A DNA stretch of 64,000 bases from NCBI GenBank assembly GCA_964640225.1, contig CAZXFI010000001.1, positions 62,001 to 126,000 of the forward strand. Direction: 5' to 3'. A model generated the notes under the pieces. It saw only the letters and a list, made by a program, of their open reading frames with translations. It was not told the DNA's origin and did not search any database. Shown piece after piece: positions 39,765 to 48,521 of this stretch. Within the stretch, counting starts at the first letter, position 1, and the number at the start of each line of letters is the position of its first letter. The position numbers and the translations under genes are program-made. The stretch is from JAGLWW01 sp964640225. Lineage in GTDB: Archaea; Aenigmatarchaeota; Aenigmatarchaeia; PWEA01; JAGHBM01.

Positions 39765-40973
39765 TTACACACGGGTGTATTTTTCTAAAAATTCCTGCCT
39801 GTGGCTCTTGAAGGTCGAGTATATGCTCTCAACCTCGTCCTCGGATTCCCTGTGGCTCATGTCTTTTATTTTTTTCACGTGGTTGTAGTACCTGCCGTAC
39901 CATAGGCTCAGCAGGGCCTCCAGAACTTTCTGGCTTTTTTTCTTTTTGTAATAGAATGCGGCGGCGTAAACGAATTTTATCCAGTCCTCCTTTTCAACCC
40001 CCTTTCCGTTGGCAATTATTCTGGAAACTTTTTGCGCCAGGCTTTCGTCGTAGTCCCTGGCTATCCTACCAATCATGGTCCTGTTTTTTCTTGTCCTGCC
40101 CTTGAAGGAGCCCTTTATTTTTTCCACGTCAATCTTGAGAGGTATCTGCTCCTTGTCTTTCGTACCTCCGGGTATTTCCCTGTAGTCCGGCTTCCTCCCG
40201 CCGGTCCATATACACTCGTGCTGCTCAAGCATCCTGAACATCTGCCCCACAACCTGGCAGAACATGGGATCTATGTGCTTTTTTGGTATCACATACTTCC
40301 TGGTGCTGCTGTGTATCTTACTTCCCAATATGGCCTCCCCTATCTTGTAGTTCTTCACCAGGGCAGTGGTGGTTATGAAAATGTCTATCCCGAAATCGTG
40401 CGGCACCTCCTCGGCCAGCAGGTCCTCAAGGAGCGGCCTTGATATTGAGAAGTCCCCGCCTATGGGCTGGCGCCTGTAGCCCCCGTATATAGCCTTGGTG
40501 AAAGGGTAAGCCAGCACATTGGTTATCATCCCGTCGTACTTGTGCCTGTGGTAAAACGGGGCAACCAGGCCGGCCCTTCCGTAAAGCGTTGGCTTTGCCA
40601 GAAGCTCTATCCAGCTGGGGGTTATGAAAACCAGGTCCGAGTCCACGATTGTAGTGGAGTAAGCCCCCACCTGCCTGCCTATTTCAAGCGTGGATTTCAC
40701 CCCGGCCCCCTTTCCGTAGGGCTTTTCATCTTTTACCGAAACCAGGTCCACGCTTTTGGGAAGAGGAAGCATCTCGGCCAGGGCAAGGGTATTGTCTCTG
40801 GAGTGCCCGTCGGCTATCACTATAAGGCTTTTTTCGGAAAAATGCCTTGAAAGCCCCTCGGCCACGTTAGAAAGAACGTGAAGTATTGTTGACTCGGAAT
40901 TCTTGGTGGGAATCCCCACAACAAGAGGATAATGACCCATTTTTTTGGCCTCATGCCTGCTTATGTTCCTCAT
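39765..40973 (-). CDS. GT-A glycosyltransferase, glycosylglycerate-type
   Basis: About 402 residues. The ATG at 40973 fits a leaderless start about 26 bases after ATTTTAATTAA; an earlier in-frame ATG at 40991 is possible. The N-terminal half is a GT-A nucleotide-sugar domain: LVVGIPTKNSE, IVIADGHSRDNT and the metal-binding TIVDSDLVFI (DxD). GYRRQPIGGDFSISRPL resembles the acceptor-binding block of glucosyl-3-phosphoglycerate and mannosylglycerate synthases, and the C-terminal half is helical. It is followed one base later by glycerate kinase. A compatible solute such as mannosyl- or glucosylglycerate is a reasonable inference. The sugar donor cannot be read from the sequence. Confidence 0.75.
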   Translation of the reverse strand: MRNISRHEAKKMGHYPLVVGIPTKNSESTILHVLSNVAEGLSRHFSEKSLIVIADGHSRDNTLALAEMLPLPKSVDLVSVKDEKPYGKGAGVKSTLEIGRQVGAYSTTIVDSDLVFITPSWIELLAKPTLYGRAGLVAPFYHRHKYDGMITNVLAYPFTKAIYGGYRRQPIGGDFSISRPLLEDLLAEEVPHDFGIDIFITTTALVKNYKIGEAILGSKIHSSTRKYVIPKKHIDPMFCQVVGQMFRMLEQHECIWTGGRKPDYREIPGGTKDKEQIPLKIDVEKIKGSFKGRTRKNRTMIGRIARDYDESLAQKVSRIIANGKGVEKEDWIKFVYAAAFYYKKKKSQKVLEALLSLWYGRYYNHVKKIKDMSHRESEDEVESIYSTFKSHRQEFLEKYTRV

Positions 40974-41053
40974 GCTCGTTAATCCTCGCATTCATCTTTT
41001 AATTAAAATTGTTTTGGATATTAATAAATTTTATATTTGAAACCGAGTTTAAA

Positions 41054-41066
41054 GTTTATATATAAG
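41054..41066 (+). promoter_or_regulatory. promoter of the membrane protein at 41111
   Basis: The element GTTTATATATAAG is a strong TATA, 45-55 bases before the ATG at 41111, with the ribosome site AAGGAGG at 41098-41104. The flanks (40995-41095) are very AT-rich, and a divergent promoter for the glycosyltransferase lies on the other side. Confidence 0.5.
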
Positions 41067-41110
41067 AATTATTTAAATTGTAACACGCTATTATAAAAGG
41101 AGGTTTTCAA

Positions 41111-41416
41111 ATGCATGCAGCAATAAAACTCGTATTTGGACTGATTTTAATTCTGCTGGGACTCTGGTTGCTTGTGCCCGTAGGCGCTCCCGTGCTTACC
41201 GCGGTGAAGCCTGCCAGCTGGGCGATGTTTGACTGGTGGTCGGAGTTCAAGACCGTGTTGAAGGGAATCATACCGCCGGTTGTAATAATACTGGGCCTGC
41301 TGATAGTATGGATTGAAAGCGAGGAGCTCAAGTCTCCGGTAGTGCCGGAACCCGAGGCAAAACCCGAGCCAGCCAAAAAGAAGAAGGCAGCCGGAAAGGC
41401 CCGGAAAAAGAAGTAA
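41111..41416 (+). CDS. small membrane protein with Lys/Ala-rich tail
   Basis: A 101-residue protein. Two hydrophobic helices at about 5-25 (LVFGLILILLGLWLLVPVGA) and 50-68 (IIPPVVIILGLLIVWI) are followed by an acidic/proline segment and a basic tail (EPEAKPEPAKKKKAAGKARKKK). The tail resembles histone-like or ribosomal extensions and would lie in the cytoplasm. A strong promoter and ribosome site suggest an abundant protein. No family is recognised; a role in organising the membrane or nucleoid is speculation. Confidence 0.65.
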   Translation: MHAAIKLVFGLILILLGLWLLVPVGAPVLTAVKPASWAMFDWWSEFKTVLKGIIPPVVIILGLLIVWIESEELKSPVVPEPEAKPEPAKKKKAAGKARKKK

Positions 41417-41458
41417 ACCCTTTAAATTATTTATTGTTTCTTCGTTATTTTACTCTAT

Positions 41459-42652
41459 ATGGTTTCTACAGCCCAGCTCTGCATATACTGCAAGGGAGGA
41501 AAGAACCTGTGCGGGCTCGGGAAGTGCCCCCTTCTTGACAAAGTCAGGATGGAGCAGAAAATAACCGGGATAAAGGACGGGTTCTTCGGGCCGTCCCCGT
41601 CCATCTTTGTGGGCAGGTTCGGATATCCTGATGTTTTTGTGGGGCCCCTCGGGAATATCGCACCCTCTAACATGCCCGAGAATCCCGGCACTTGGTTCGG
41701 CCGAAGTTACGGGGAGATAGTAGAAAAGAGGTCCCTGATTCTCCGTTCCAAGCACAGGCAAAACATCTTCTCCAAGTCCGGCCTCGTGGAGGACAACAAG
41801 CTTCTTGCTATGGCCAAAAAACCGGCCGACGTGGAAATGGAGTTCAGGGGGAAGCCGGTGTACCGCATGAGCTTTTCCAGCGTCGTGCAACCCATGGGGC
41901 CCTCTGTTTCCGTGAACAAAGTCAGGATAGCTGAAAACGTGAAAGTCCCCAGGATAGTGGACAAGGTTGTCAACGACGAGCTCAGGGCGGCGGAGGCCTC
42001 CTTTATAATGTACAAAAAAAACGTGGACATTTACAAGCTTACCAACATACTTTCTTCGGGCGCCCTGGGCCTGGAGAAAAAGATGGTTCCAACCAGATGG
42101 AGCATAACCGCCATGGATGACATCATAGGCAAGAGCCTGATGAAACAGGTCAGGAACTTCCCCCAGGTGAACGAGTTCCGGGTTTACGAATCCAGTTTTC
42201 TCAACAATAAATTCGTGGTATTGATGATGCCGGGAAGCTGGGAGTTTGAGAACTTTGAGGCATGGAAGCCGGGCTCGTTCTGGAGCTTCAATCTCAAGAA
42301 GACGGAAATCGTTGAGGAGTACGAGCCGTTCCGCGGCAGGACCAGGTACGCGGACAAACAGGCAGGAGGGTATTATGCCGCAAGGCTGGGAGTTCTTGAG
42401 GAGCTACTCAGGATGGGCAGGCAGGCCCGCGTGGTGAGTTTCAGGGAGGTTTACGAGGGATACGTTGTTCCGGTGGGCGTGTGGCAGGTCCGCGAGAACG
42501 TAAGGAACGCCATGAAGTCCGGGTGCGAAAAGTTCGCGACCCTTGAGGAGGCGCTGGACTACATAAGGCCCAGACTGAAGATAAAACTCGGGGAATACAG
42601 GAAAAAAAGCGTTATGCTTAGGCAGAAAAGGCTCTCCGATTTCGCAACATAA
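41459..42652 (+). CDS. nreA: NreA DNA-repair protein with PIP box
   Basis: A 397-residue protein of the archaeal Nre family, reported to act in DNA repair together with PCNA. An N-terminal cysteine cluster (CIYCKGGKNLCGLGKCP, residues 8-24) could bind zinc. Further conserved blocks are GPSPSIFVGRFGYP, VGPLGN, RMSFSSVVQPMGPS and LSSGALG-type turns, ending with YYAARLGVLEELL. The last nine residues QKRLSDFAT form a PCNA-interacting motif (Q-x-x-L-x-x-F). Length and ends match the family well. The gene has AT-rich upstream sequence and lies 28 bases before an MFS gene, so the two may be co-transcribed. Confidence 0.9.
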   Translation: MVSTAQLCIYCKGGKNLCGLGKCPLLDKVRMEQKITGIKDGFFGPSPSIFVGRFGYPDVFVGPLGNIAPSNMPENPGTWFGRSYGEIVEKRSLILRSKHRQNIFSKSGLVEDNKLLAMAKKPADVEMEFRGKPVYRMSFSSVVQPMGPSVSVNKVRIAENVKVPRIVDKVVNDELRAAEASFIMYKKNVDIYKLTNILSSGALGLEKKMVPTRWSITAMDDIIGKSLMKQVRNFPQVNEFRVYESSFLNNKFVVLMMPGSWEFENFEAWKPGSFWSFNLKKTEIVEEYEPFRGRTRYADKQAGGYYAARLGVLEELLRMGRQARVVSFREVYEGYVVPVGVWQVRENVRNAMKSGCEKFATLEEALDYIRPRLKIKLGEYRKKSVMLRQKRLSDFAT

Positions 42653-42680
42653 TTTATTTTTAACAGGTCCATTATTCTAC

Positions 42681-43838
42681 ATGCACCACTTCAACCGCGC
42701 TCATTTCTTCAGGAAAAAGGAAATCAACAGCATCTATGTTTCAATATTTTTAATGACGCTAGCCGAGTCCCTTATCTCCATATTCGTGCCCATATATCTC
42801 TACTCGCTGGGCTACTCCATACCGGCTGTAATTTTCTATTATTTTCTTATAAGCTTCTTTTTCGTCCTGCTGTCCACCCTGGGCGCAAGAGTGCTTTCAA
42901 GGGTGGGTATAAAGTACGCCATGCTTCTCTCAACTCCCCTTACAATCTTTTATTACATGGGGCTCAACTTCATCCAGTCCTCGGCCCTGGTCTTCCTGTT
43001 ATTGCCCTCGCTCCTGGCTTCGGGTCTGATTCTGTTCAATTACGGGTTCCATATGAACTACATAGAGCACTCGGATATGAAAAAGGAAGGCCGACAGTAC
43101 TCCTTCATAGGAATTCTTGTAACAGTTGCAACGGCTCTAGGCCCCCTGGTGGCGGGCTACGTGATACTGGTCCTGGGCTACAGCATTCTATTCGCTCTGG
43201 GCTCTCTTATTCTCGTGTCCGGAACATTGCCCCTGTTTTTCATAAAGGAAAGGCACGAGGAGGTCCCGATTGACTTCGGGCTTGTGAAAAAATACCTTTT
43301 TGACAGGAAGCACGCCAGAAACGTGGCGAGCTTCATGGGCTACGCGGTGGAGTCAATTATAGGAAGAACCATCTGGCCCGTGTTCCTGATTATTCTCCTG
43401 CTCAAAACCGAAACCGTGGGGCTGCTGGTTACGGCCACGCTCTTGGTTTCCATAATGACTTTCTATCTGATAGGAAATTTTACGGACAGGATAAAGGACA
43501 AAATGAAACTTGTAAGAACAGGCACCCTGCTCTACTTTTTCGGCTGGCTGGGCAGGCTGTTCGTGAACAGCCCCCTCAGCTTCATGATGGTGGACTCCTA
43601 CAAGAATGTCACGGAAAAAGTCCTGCGCGTGCCTTTCTGGGTGAACTCCTACGACATAGCCAGGAAGGAGCAGTACTTTGTTTTCATAGTCATGAGGGAG
43701 ATATCCTTCAACCTTGTGAGAATAATAGTGCTGCCCCTGCTTGCCCTGGTTTTCTGGGCGGGATTTTACCCGTTTGAGATTTCCTTCATCACAGCGGCCC
43801 TGTTTACCCTGCTATACCCTCTGCTGAAAAAGGCCTAG
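42681..43838 (+). CDS. major facilitator superfamily transporter
   Basis: A 385-residue membrane protein with about 11-12 hydrophobic helices. The loop between helices 2 and 3 (SRVGIKYAML) corresponds to the MFS A-motif position, and the central loop is charged (IKERHEEVPIDFGLVKKYLF). The sixth and seventh helices are separated by a short SMTFYLIGNFTDRIKDKMKL segment with a second A-motif-like sequence. The substrate cannot be predicted. It ends 4 bases into the convergent YchF-like gene. Drug or metabolite efflux would be the default guess, at low confidence. Confidence 0.78.
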   Translation: MHHFNRAHFFRKKEINSIYVSIFLMTLAESLISIFVPIYLYSLGYSIPAVIFYYFLISFFFVLLSTLGARVLSRVGIKYAMLLSTPLTIFYYMGLNFIQSSALVFLLLPSLLASGLILFNYGFHMNYIEHSDMKKEGRQYSFIGILVTVATALGPLVAGYVILVLGYSILFALGSLILVSGTLPLFFIKERHEEVPIDFGLVKKYLFDRKHARNVASFMGYAVESIIGRTIWPVFLIILLLKTETVGLLVTATLLVSIMTFYLIGNFTDRIKDKMKLVRTGTLLYFFGWLGRLFVNSPLSFMMVDSYKNVTEKVLRVPFWVNSYDIARKEQYFVFIVMREISFNLVRIIVLPLLALVFWAGFYPFEISFITAALFTLLYPLLKKA

Positions 43839-45004
43839 GTTAGAATCTTTATAACATCCCCGTCCTTCAGCTCGTGGTCGGCCCCGATTTTTCTCTTGGT
43901 CCTGGCGTCTATGGCCCCTATGAACTTATCCCCGATATCCGAGTGTATGCGGTAAGCCAGCTCCCTGGCCGTGATTCCCTTCGGCACCAGGTGGGCATCG
44001 GGGAGCACGTTACCCTTACGGTCCGACCAGTGCGTCTCGTCCTCAACCGGATAGACAACCATATAACCCATTAAGCCGAACACTGCCTTATTGAGACAAT
44101 ACTGCACTCCCGTGGAGCCGTATTTTTCCAGCAGTTTTTTTATTTTTTCCAGTGCATGTTCCTGGCTTTTATTCAGGTCCTTCAGCAGGTCAAAAGACCC
44201 GGCCCCGGGCACGTACTTTATGAGGCCGGATTCCGCGGCCTTGCGAAGAGCCAGCTCCGCGTCAGCGCAGCAGGGCACCATGTTTTCACTCTTCAGGCGC
44301 CCGTAGTTTTCCGTGCTGCCCGGCAGGTCCATCTTGTTTGCGGCAGTTATTATGGGCTTTGACTCCTGGCGGAGGCACTTTGCAAACCTGTAAACGTCTT
44401 CTTCAGACCATTCTGTGGGCCTTGTGGGGTCCACGTCCGCCTTTCTAACGGCCTCGTGCACTTGGTCTTTGTTTATACCCAGCCCGGAGAACCTGCCCAG
44501 TATCTGCTTCTCAAAGTCGCTTCTCTCTATCTCTGATTGCTTCGCCATCTGGTGCCACTCGCGTTTAAAGATGTTAGCATACCAGTAGTCCAGCTCCTCC
44601 TCAAAGAAAACCATGTCTTCCTTGGGGTCATGACCCCCAGAAGGGTTTCCCTCGGAATCGGTGGTCCCGGACATGTCCAGCACGTGAATCATTACCGGGG
44701 CGGGCCTGAGGTCGTCAAGGAACTGGTTTCCCAGGCCCCGGCCTTCGTGAGCTCCGGGAACTAGTCCGGCCACGTCCAGCAGTTTTACGGGTATCAGGCG
44801 CTTTCCCTCGTGGCACCTTGAATTTTTTGGAGAACAGGACTTTTCCAGCTCGGTGCAGGGGCATGAAGCAGAGACGTAAGCCACGCCCTCGTTCGGTTTT
44901 ATGGTTGTGAAAATCCGGTTGGATATCTCCACATCCAACAGCGTGGCGGCCTTGAAGAAGGTGGATTTACCCACATTTGTCTTGCCCACGAGAGCTATCA
45001 GCAT
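43835..45004 (-). CDS. ychF: YchF-like GTPase/ATPase with TGS domain
   Basis: A 389-residue OBG-family P-loop protein. The P-loop GKTNVGKST is at residues 7-15, the switch region TIKPNEGVAYV at about 40-50, and LLDVAGLVPGAHEGRGLGNQF at about 75-95, followed by a guanine-type NKMD (about 230). The C-terminal TGS-like segment ends DGDVIKIL. Two CPC and CSP cysteines (SCPCTELEKSC) sit in the G domain. YchF/OLA1 proteins bind ATP or GTP and act with ribosomes under stress. Archaeal members with this domain order are typical. It is divergent from the ABCE1 gene with 68 bases between the starts. Confidence 0.9.
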   Translation of the reverse strand: MLIALVGKTNVGKSTFFKAATLLDVEISNRIFTTIKPNEGVAYVSASCPCTELEKSCSPKNSRCHEGKRLIPVKLLDVAGLVPGAHEGRGLGNQFLDDLRPAPVMIHVLDMSGTTDSEGNPSGGHDPKEDMVFFEEELDYWYANIFKREWHQMAKQSEIERSDFEKQILGRFSGLGINKDQVHEAVRKADVDPTRPTEWSEEDVYRFAKCLRQESKPIITAANKMDLPGSTENYGRLKSENMVPCCADAELALRKAAESGLIKYVPGAGSFDLLKDLNKSQEHALEKIKKLLEKYGSTGVQYCLNKAVFGLMGYMVVYPVEDETHWSDRKGNVLPDAHLVPKGITARELAYRIHSDIGDKFIGAIDARTKRKIGADHELKDGDVIKILT

Positions 45005-45072
45005 AAAACCCTGTAAAGAGATGGGGTCAGATTCTTAAATATCTTTTTAAGTTTTGTTCTCTTACTCTAATT

Positions 45073-46794
45073 ATGACAAGAATCGCTGTTATAGACCTGG
45101 ACAAGTGCAACCCGAAAAAATGCAACCTGGAATGCATGAGGTTCTGCCCCAGGAACAGGGCGGGAGACAAGTGCGTCCAGGAAGGCGAGAGCGGGAAGCC
45201 GGTTATAGACGAGAGCATTTGCATAGGGTGCGGCATCTGCGTCAAAAAATGCCCTTTCCATGCACTGCAGATAGTCAACACCCCGGAGGCCCTGAAGGAG
45301 GGACCCGTGCACAGGTTCGGCAAAAACGGATTTGTGCTCTACAGGCTGCCGGTGCCCGTTCCGGGAAAGGTTATAGGTCTGCTTGGCTCAAACGGGACAG
45401 GCAAATCCACAGCCATGAAAATCCTGTCCGGGAAGCTCAGCCCCAACATGGGAGCAGACGGGGATGTGTCAAAGCTTTTCAGGGGGAGCGAGCTCCAGGA
45501 CTACTTCAAAAAACTTTCCTCGGGAACAAAGACCGTTTACAAGCCCCAGCAGGTGGATGAAATTGTTGAAGTGTACGAAGGCAGCGTGAAAAAAATAACC
45601 AGGGGCAAAACCATGGAGCTCCTGGAAAGGCTCAACCTGGGCTACATCACCGAAAGGGATGTTGACGAACTTTCAGGCGGCGAGCTGCAGCGCCTGGCCA
45701 TAGCGATAGCGCTTTCAATGGAGGGGGACTTCTACTTCATAGACGAGCCTTCCTCTTACCTGGACGTGAGGGAAAGGCTTGAAGTCGGGAAGCTTATAAG
45801 GGAAAAAAGCCGGGAGAAAACAATCATTGTTGTGGAGCACGACCTGGCCACGCTGGATTTCATGGCGGACCAGATACACATATTCTACGGAGTGCCGGGG
45901 GCTTACGGGGTTGTGAGCAAGCCTTACGGAGTCAGGGTGGGGATAAACGCCTTCCTTGACGGGTACATAAAGGAGGACAACGTCAGGATAAGGCCGGATC
46001 CTGTAAGGTTTGACGTCATGTCGCCGGCCAAGGGGGAGAAGAAGCCCATGCTTACAAGGTTCACCGACGTAAAAAAGGCCTTGGAAAAATTCAGCCTGGA
46101 AGTGGAAGCCGGAGAAATCTTCATTGAGGATGTTTTGGGGGTATTCGGGGCGAACGCCCTGGGTAAGACGACTTTTGCCAAGATACTTGCCGGGGAGATG
46201 GAACCGGACTCGGGAACCATAAATCCCCGGGTAAGAATAAGCTACAAGCCCCAGTACATACACCCCACCTACGAGGGAACCCTCGGAGAGGCCTTGGGCA
46301 AAAACAGGAACTTTTCAAAATACAAGAATTACCTCGTGGCCCCGCTGGGGCTGGAAAGGCTCATGACTTCTTCCGTAAAGACTCTCAGCGGGGGGGAAGC
46401 CCAGAGGCTTGCGATAGCGCTTTCCCTTCTCCATGATGCCGATATGTACCTTTTTGACGAGCCATCCGCCTACCTTGACGTGGAGCAGAGGCTTGCGGCG
46501 GCGAGGGTAATACAGAACGTGATACAGATGAGAGAGGCCACCTGCATGGTGATAGACCACGACCTGCTTTTCCTGGACCTTATATCAAAAAGGGGCATGG
46601 TTTTCCTGGGCGAATCCGGTATCAAAGGTAAGGCGCTTGAAACTTCAGGGCTGGAGAAATCCTTTAACGTTTTCCTGAAAGACCTTGACGTGACTTTCAG
46701 GAGGGACCCGGAAAACGGCAGGCCGAGAGCAAACAAGCCTGGTTCCGTGAAAGACAGAGAACAGAAAGAAAAGGGAAATTACTACTACAGCTAG
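45073..46794 (+). CDS. rli1: ribosome-recycling ATPase ABCE1/Rli1
   Basis: A 573-residue twin ABC ATPase with N-terminal ferredoxin-like domain. Cysteines in CNPKKCNLECMRFCP and CIGCGICVKKCPF (residues 13-70) ligate two 4Fe-4S clusters. Each ABC half has Walker A (GSNGTGKST at about 105; GANALGKTT in the second), a signature (ELSGGELQR and TLSGGEAQR) and Walker B (YFIDEPSSYLD and YLFDEPSAYLD). The two halves are linked by hinge segments. It splits 70S-like ribosomes after termination, with aRF1/aPelota. Length and order are typical. The last 4 bases overlap the convergent gene. Confidence 0.97.
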   Translation: MTRIAVIDLDKCNPKKCNLECMRFCPRNRAGDKCVQEGESGKPVIDESICIGCGICVKKCPFHALQIVNTPEALKEGPVHRFGKNGFVLYRLPVPVPGKVIGLLGSNGTGKSTAMKILSGKLSPNMGADGDVSKLFRGSELQDYFKKLSSGTKTVYKPQQVDEIVEVYEGSVKKITRGKTMELLERLNLGYITERDVDELSGGELQRLAIAIALSMEGDFYFIDEPSSYLDVRERLEVGKLIREKSREKTIIVVEHDLATLDFMADQIHIFYGVPGAYGVVSKPYGVRVGINAFLDGYIKEDNVRIRPDPVRFDVMSPAKGEKKPMLTRFTDVKKALEKFSLEVEAGEIFIEDVLGVFGANALGKTTFAKILAGEMEPDSGTINPRVRISYKPQYIHPTYEGTLGEALGKNRNFSKYKNYLVAPLGLERLMTSSVKTLSGGEAQRLAIALSLLHDADMYLFDEPSAYLDVEQRLAAARVIQNVIQMREATCMVIDHDLLFLDLISKRGMVFLGESGIKGKALETSGLEKSFNVFLKDLDVTFRRDPENGRPRANKPGSVKDREQKEKGNYYYS

Positions 46795-47168
46795 TATCTT
46801 CTGGGCTGTGGACCCGGCTGGGGTCGGTAGCCTTCAAGCCTGTCCAGCCTCCTTTCTATGTTATCAAGCCTGTAGAGTATCTGGTTAATCACGTTGTTGT
46901 TTTCTGGGATTCTGGGCTCGGCCATGTGGGGAGGCTCTTCTGCGGGGGGCGGCATCCGGGCAGGCCTTTCCGGCACCGGCGACCTGGGCTCCGGCGCGTA
47001 GCTTCTGGTTGGAGGACTCTGCATTCCCGGATTGGGAAGCCTCCTTATGTCCCGTGGCTCCGGTATCCTGTAGTCTTCCCGCGGCGCGTAATCCCTTTCA
47101 ATCCGCGGGCTGTCCAAATCCGAGTCGTCTTTCTTACGGAGAATCATTTTTTTCAGCGTATCAAGCAA
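46791..47168 (-). CDS. proline/arginine-rich protein with short coiled coil
   Basis: A 125-residue protein. A short amphipathic N-terminus (MLDTLKKMILRKKDD) is followed by a disordered region rich in Pro, Arg and Glu (about 20-90) with repeats such as PEPR, PERP and RIPE. A heptad-like segment (VINQILYRLDNIERRLDRLEGY, about 93-114) and a PQPGPQPRRY end complete it. It is probably a scaffold or membrane-associated adaptor. The first 12 residues could form a membrane-binding helix. No family is recognised. It is divergent from the coiled-coil gene at 47247. Confidence 0.6.
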   Translation of the reverse strand: MLDTLKKMILRKKDDSDLDSPRIERDYAPREDYRIPEPRDIRRLPNPGMQSPPTRSYAPEPRSPVPERPARMPPPAEEPPHMAEPRIPENNNVINQILYRLDNIERRLDRLEGYRPQPGPQPRRY

Positions 47169-47246
47169 ATTCTCACCTATTTTTTTGATTTTGATTTACT
47201 ATAAAATATTAAAATAGCGCTATTTAAATAATTAAATGGTGTAAAA

Positions 47247-48509
47247 ATGGGCGCTATAGGTGGAACCAACAGGAAGCTTAAGATAAAAGGAGTTGCTGGT
47301 TTCCCCACGGATGTGTACTTCAAAATAATCTCGCTTCTCAAGGACAAGTACAATTACGAGGTCAAAAAGTACAGGGACTGGCTGGAGATAAACCCCACCA
47401 GCCCGTACCAGCAGGACATACTCCAGAAAAAACAGGCCCTGGAGCAGAGCGTGGGAAGGATTCTTAGCAACATAAGCGATATGAGAAGGGACATAGAGCT
47501 TATAAACCACGACCTGAGAAAATTTGAGCAGGTGCTCAACCACTTCAGGGAAAACAAGTTTGATTCTCTCAAGTCGGATTTTGTGGACCTGGTGGACAGC
47601 CAGACTCCTTCGGGAATGCACAAGCTTGTTTCAAGCGGCAAGTTCCCTACCCTGGTGATAGACTTCTTCAAGATAGAAAAGAAGGAGGACATAGACAAGC
47701 TGAAGGTTTCAAACAGTGAAAAGGGTCTGCTGAAGACCAAGTGGATGCTTTACCAGGAATGGCTCAAGATGTACTCCAGGGGAGTTGAGGAAAGGGTAAG
47801 GATGCTCAGGGCGGAGCTTAACAACAGGCAGGCCGCCGTAGAAAACTACAAAAAATCCGTGGAGCCCTACCTGAAGGCCATACACAAGATAAAGATAGCG
47901 CAGGGAGGTCCGGAGGACTACACGGGCCTGGACGACCCAATGATGGTGGAGGGGTACAACACGAGCGTGTCCGGGGTGGAGCTTTTCTGCTGGAAGGAAA
48001 TATCCGCGGAGACCGAGTACGAGTACAACAAGGAGAAGTACGCATTCTACTCATACATAGACATCAAAATACAGAAAAAAACCAGGATACTCAAGTCAGG
48101 GGAAAAGGAGGCGCTTGAGGTAAAACTTGAAGCCCATGTTAAAACCAGGAAAGACATAGACGAGCTCAAGAGGCTGCTCAAGGAAAAGGAAGAGATTATG
48201 TGGAGGGAAATAGAGCAGTTCAAGGGAGAAGTGGAGGAAGAGAAGAAGCCGGAACCCAAAGGAATCGAGAAAATAAGGGAATCCGTGAAAAAGTTCATGG
48301 GCGTGGCGGAGGAGAAGAAAGAGAAAAGCAGGACCTTTGAAGCGCTGGAGAAATCAGTCAGAAAAGTTATAGGGGCCCCGATTGAGGGGGAATTTCATAT
48401 ACCAAAAGGCATGGGCGGCAAGCTGGAAAAAATAGCCTACAGGGATTTTATAAATTTTTACGATGACATAAAAGACCTTTTCGGCGGCGTGAAGCTGAAG
48501 AGGCACTAA
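47247..48509 (+). CDS. coiled-coil protein of unknown function
   Basis: A 420-residue protein that starts MGAIGGTNRKLKIKGV, with a globular first 45 residues and coiled-coil stretches at about 65-115 and 290-330. A middle domain (about 225-285: GLDDPMMVEGYNTSVSGVELFCWKE) may be globular. The C-terminal part (KFMGVAEEKKEKSRTFEAL) is Lys/Glu-rich. No family is recognised. A TATA (ATTTAAATAATTAAA, 47221-47235) lies just upstream, so the ATG is nearly leaderless. Genes at 48522 and 50104 follow at 12 and 43 bases, giving a three-gene transcript. Confidence 0.7.
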   Translation: MGAIGGTNRKLKIKGVAGFPTDVYFKIISLLKDKYNYEVKKYRDWLEINPTSPYQQDILQKKQALEQSVGRILSNISDMRRDIELINHDLRKFEQVLNHFRENKFDSLKSDFVDLVDSQTPSGMHKLVSSGKFPTLVIDFFKIEKKEDIDKLKVSNSEKGLLKTKWMLYQEWLKMYSRGVEERVRMLRAELNNRQAAVENYKKSVEPYLKAIHKIKIAQGGPEDYTGLDDPMMVEGYNTSVSGVELFCWKEISAETEYEYNKEKYAFYSYIDIKIQKKTRILKSGEKEALEVKLEAHVKTRKDIDELKRLLKEKEEIMWREIEQFKGEVEEEKKPEPKGIEKIRESVKKFMGVAEEKKEKSRTFEALEKSVRKVIGAPIEGEFHIPKGMGGKLEKIAYRDFINFYDDIKDLFGGVKLKRH

Positions 48510-48521
48510 AACGGTTAGATT

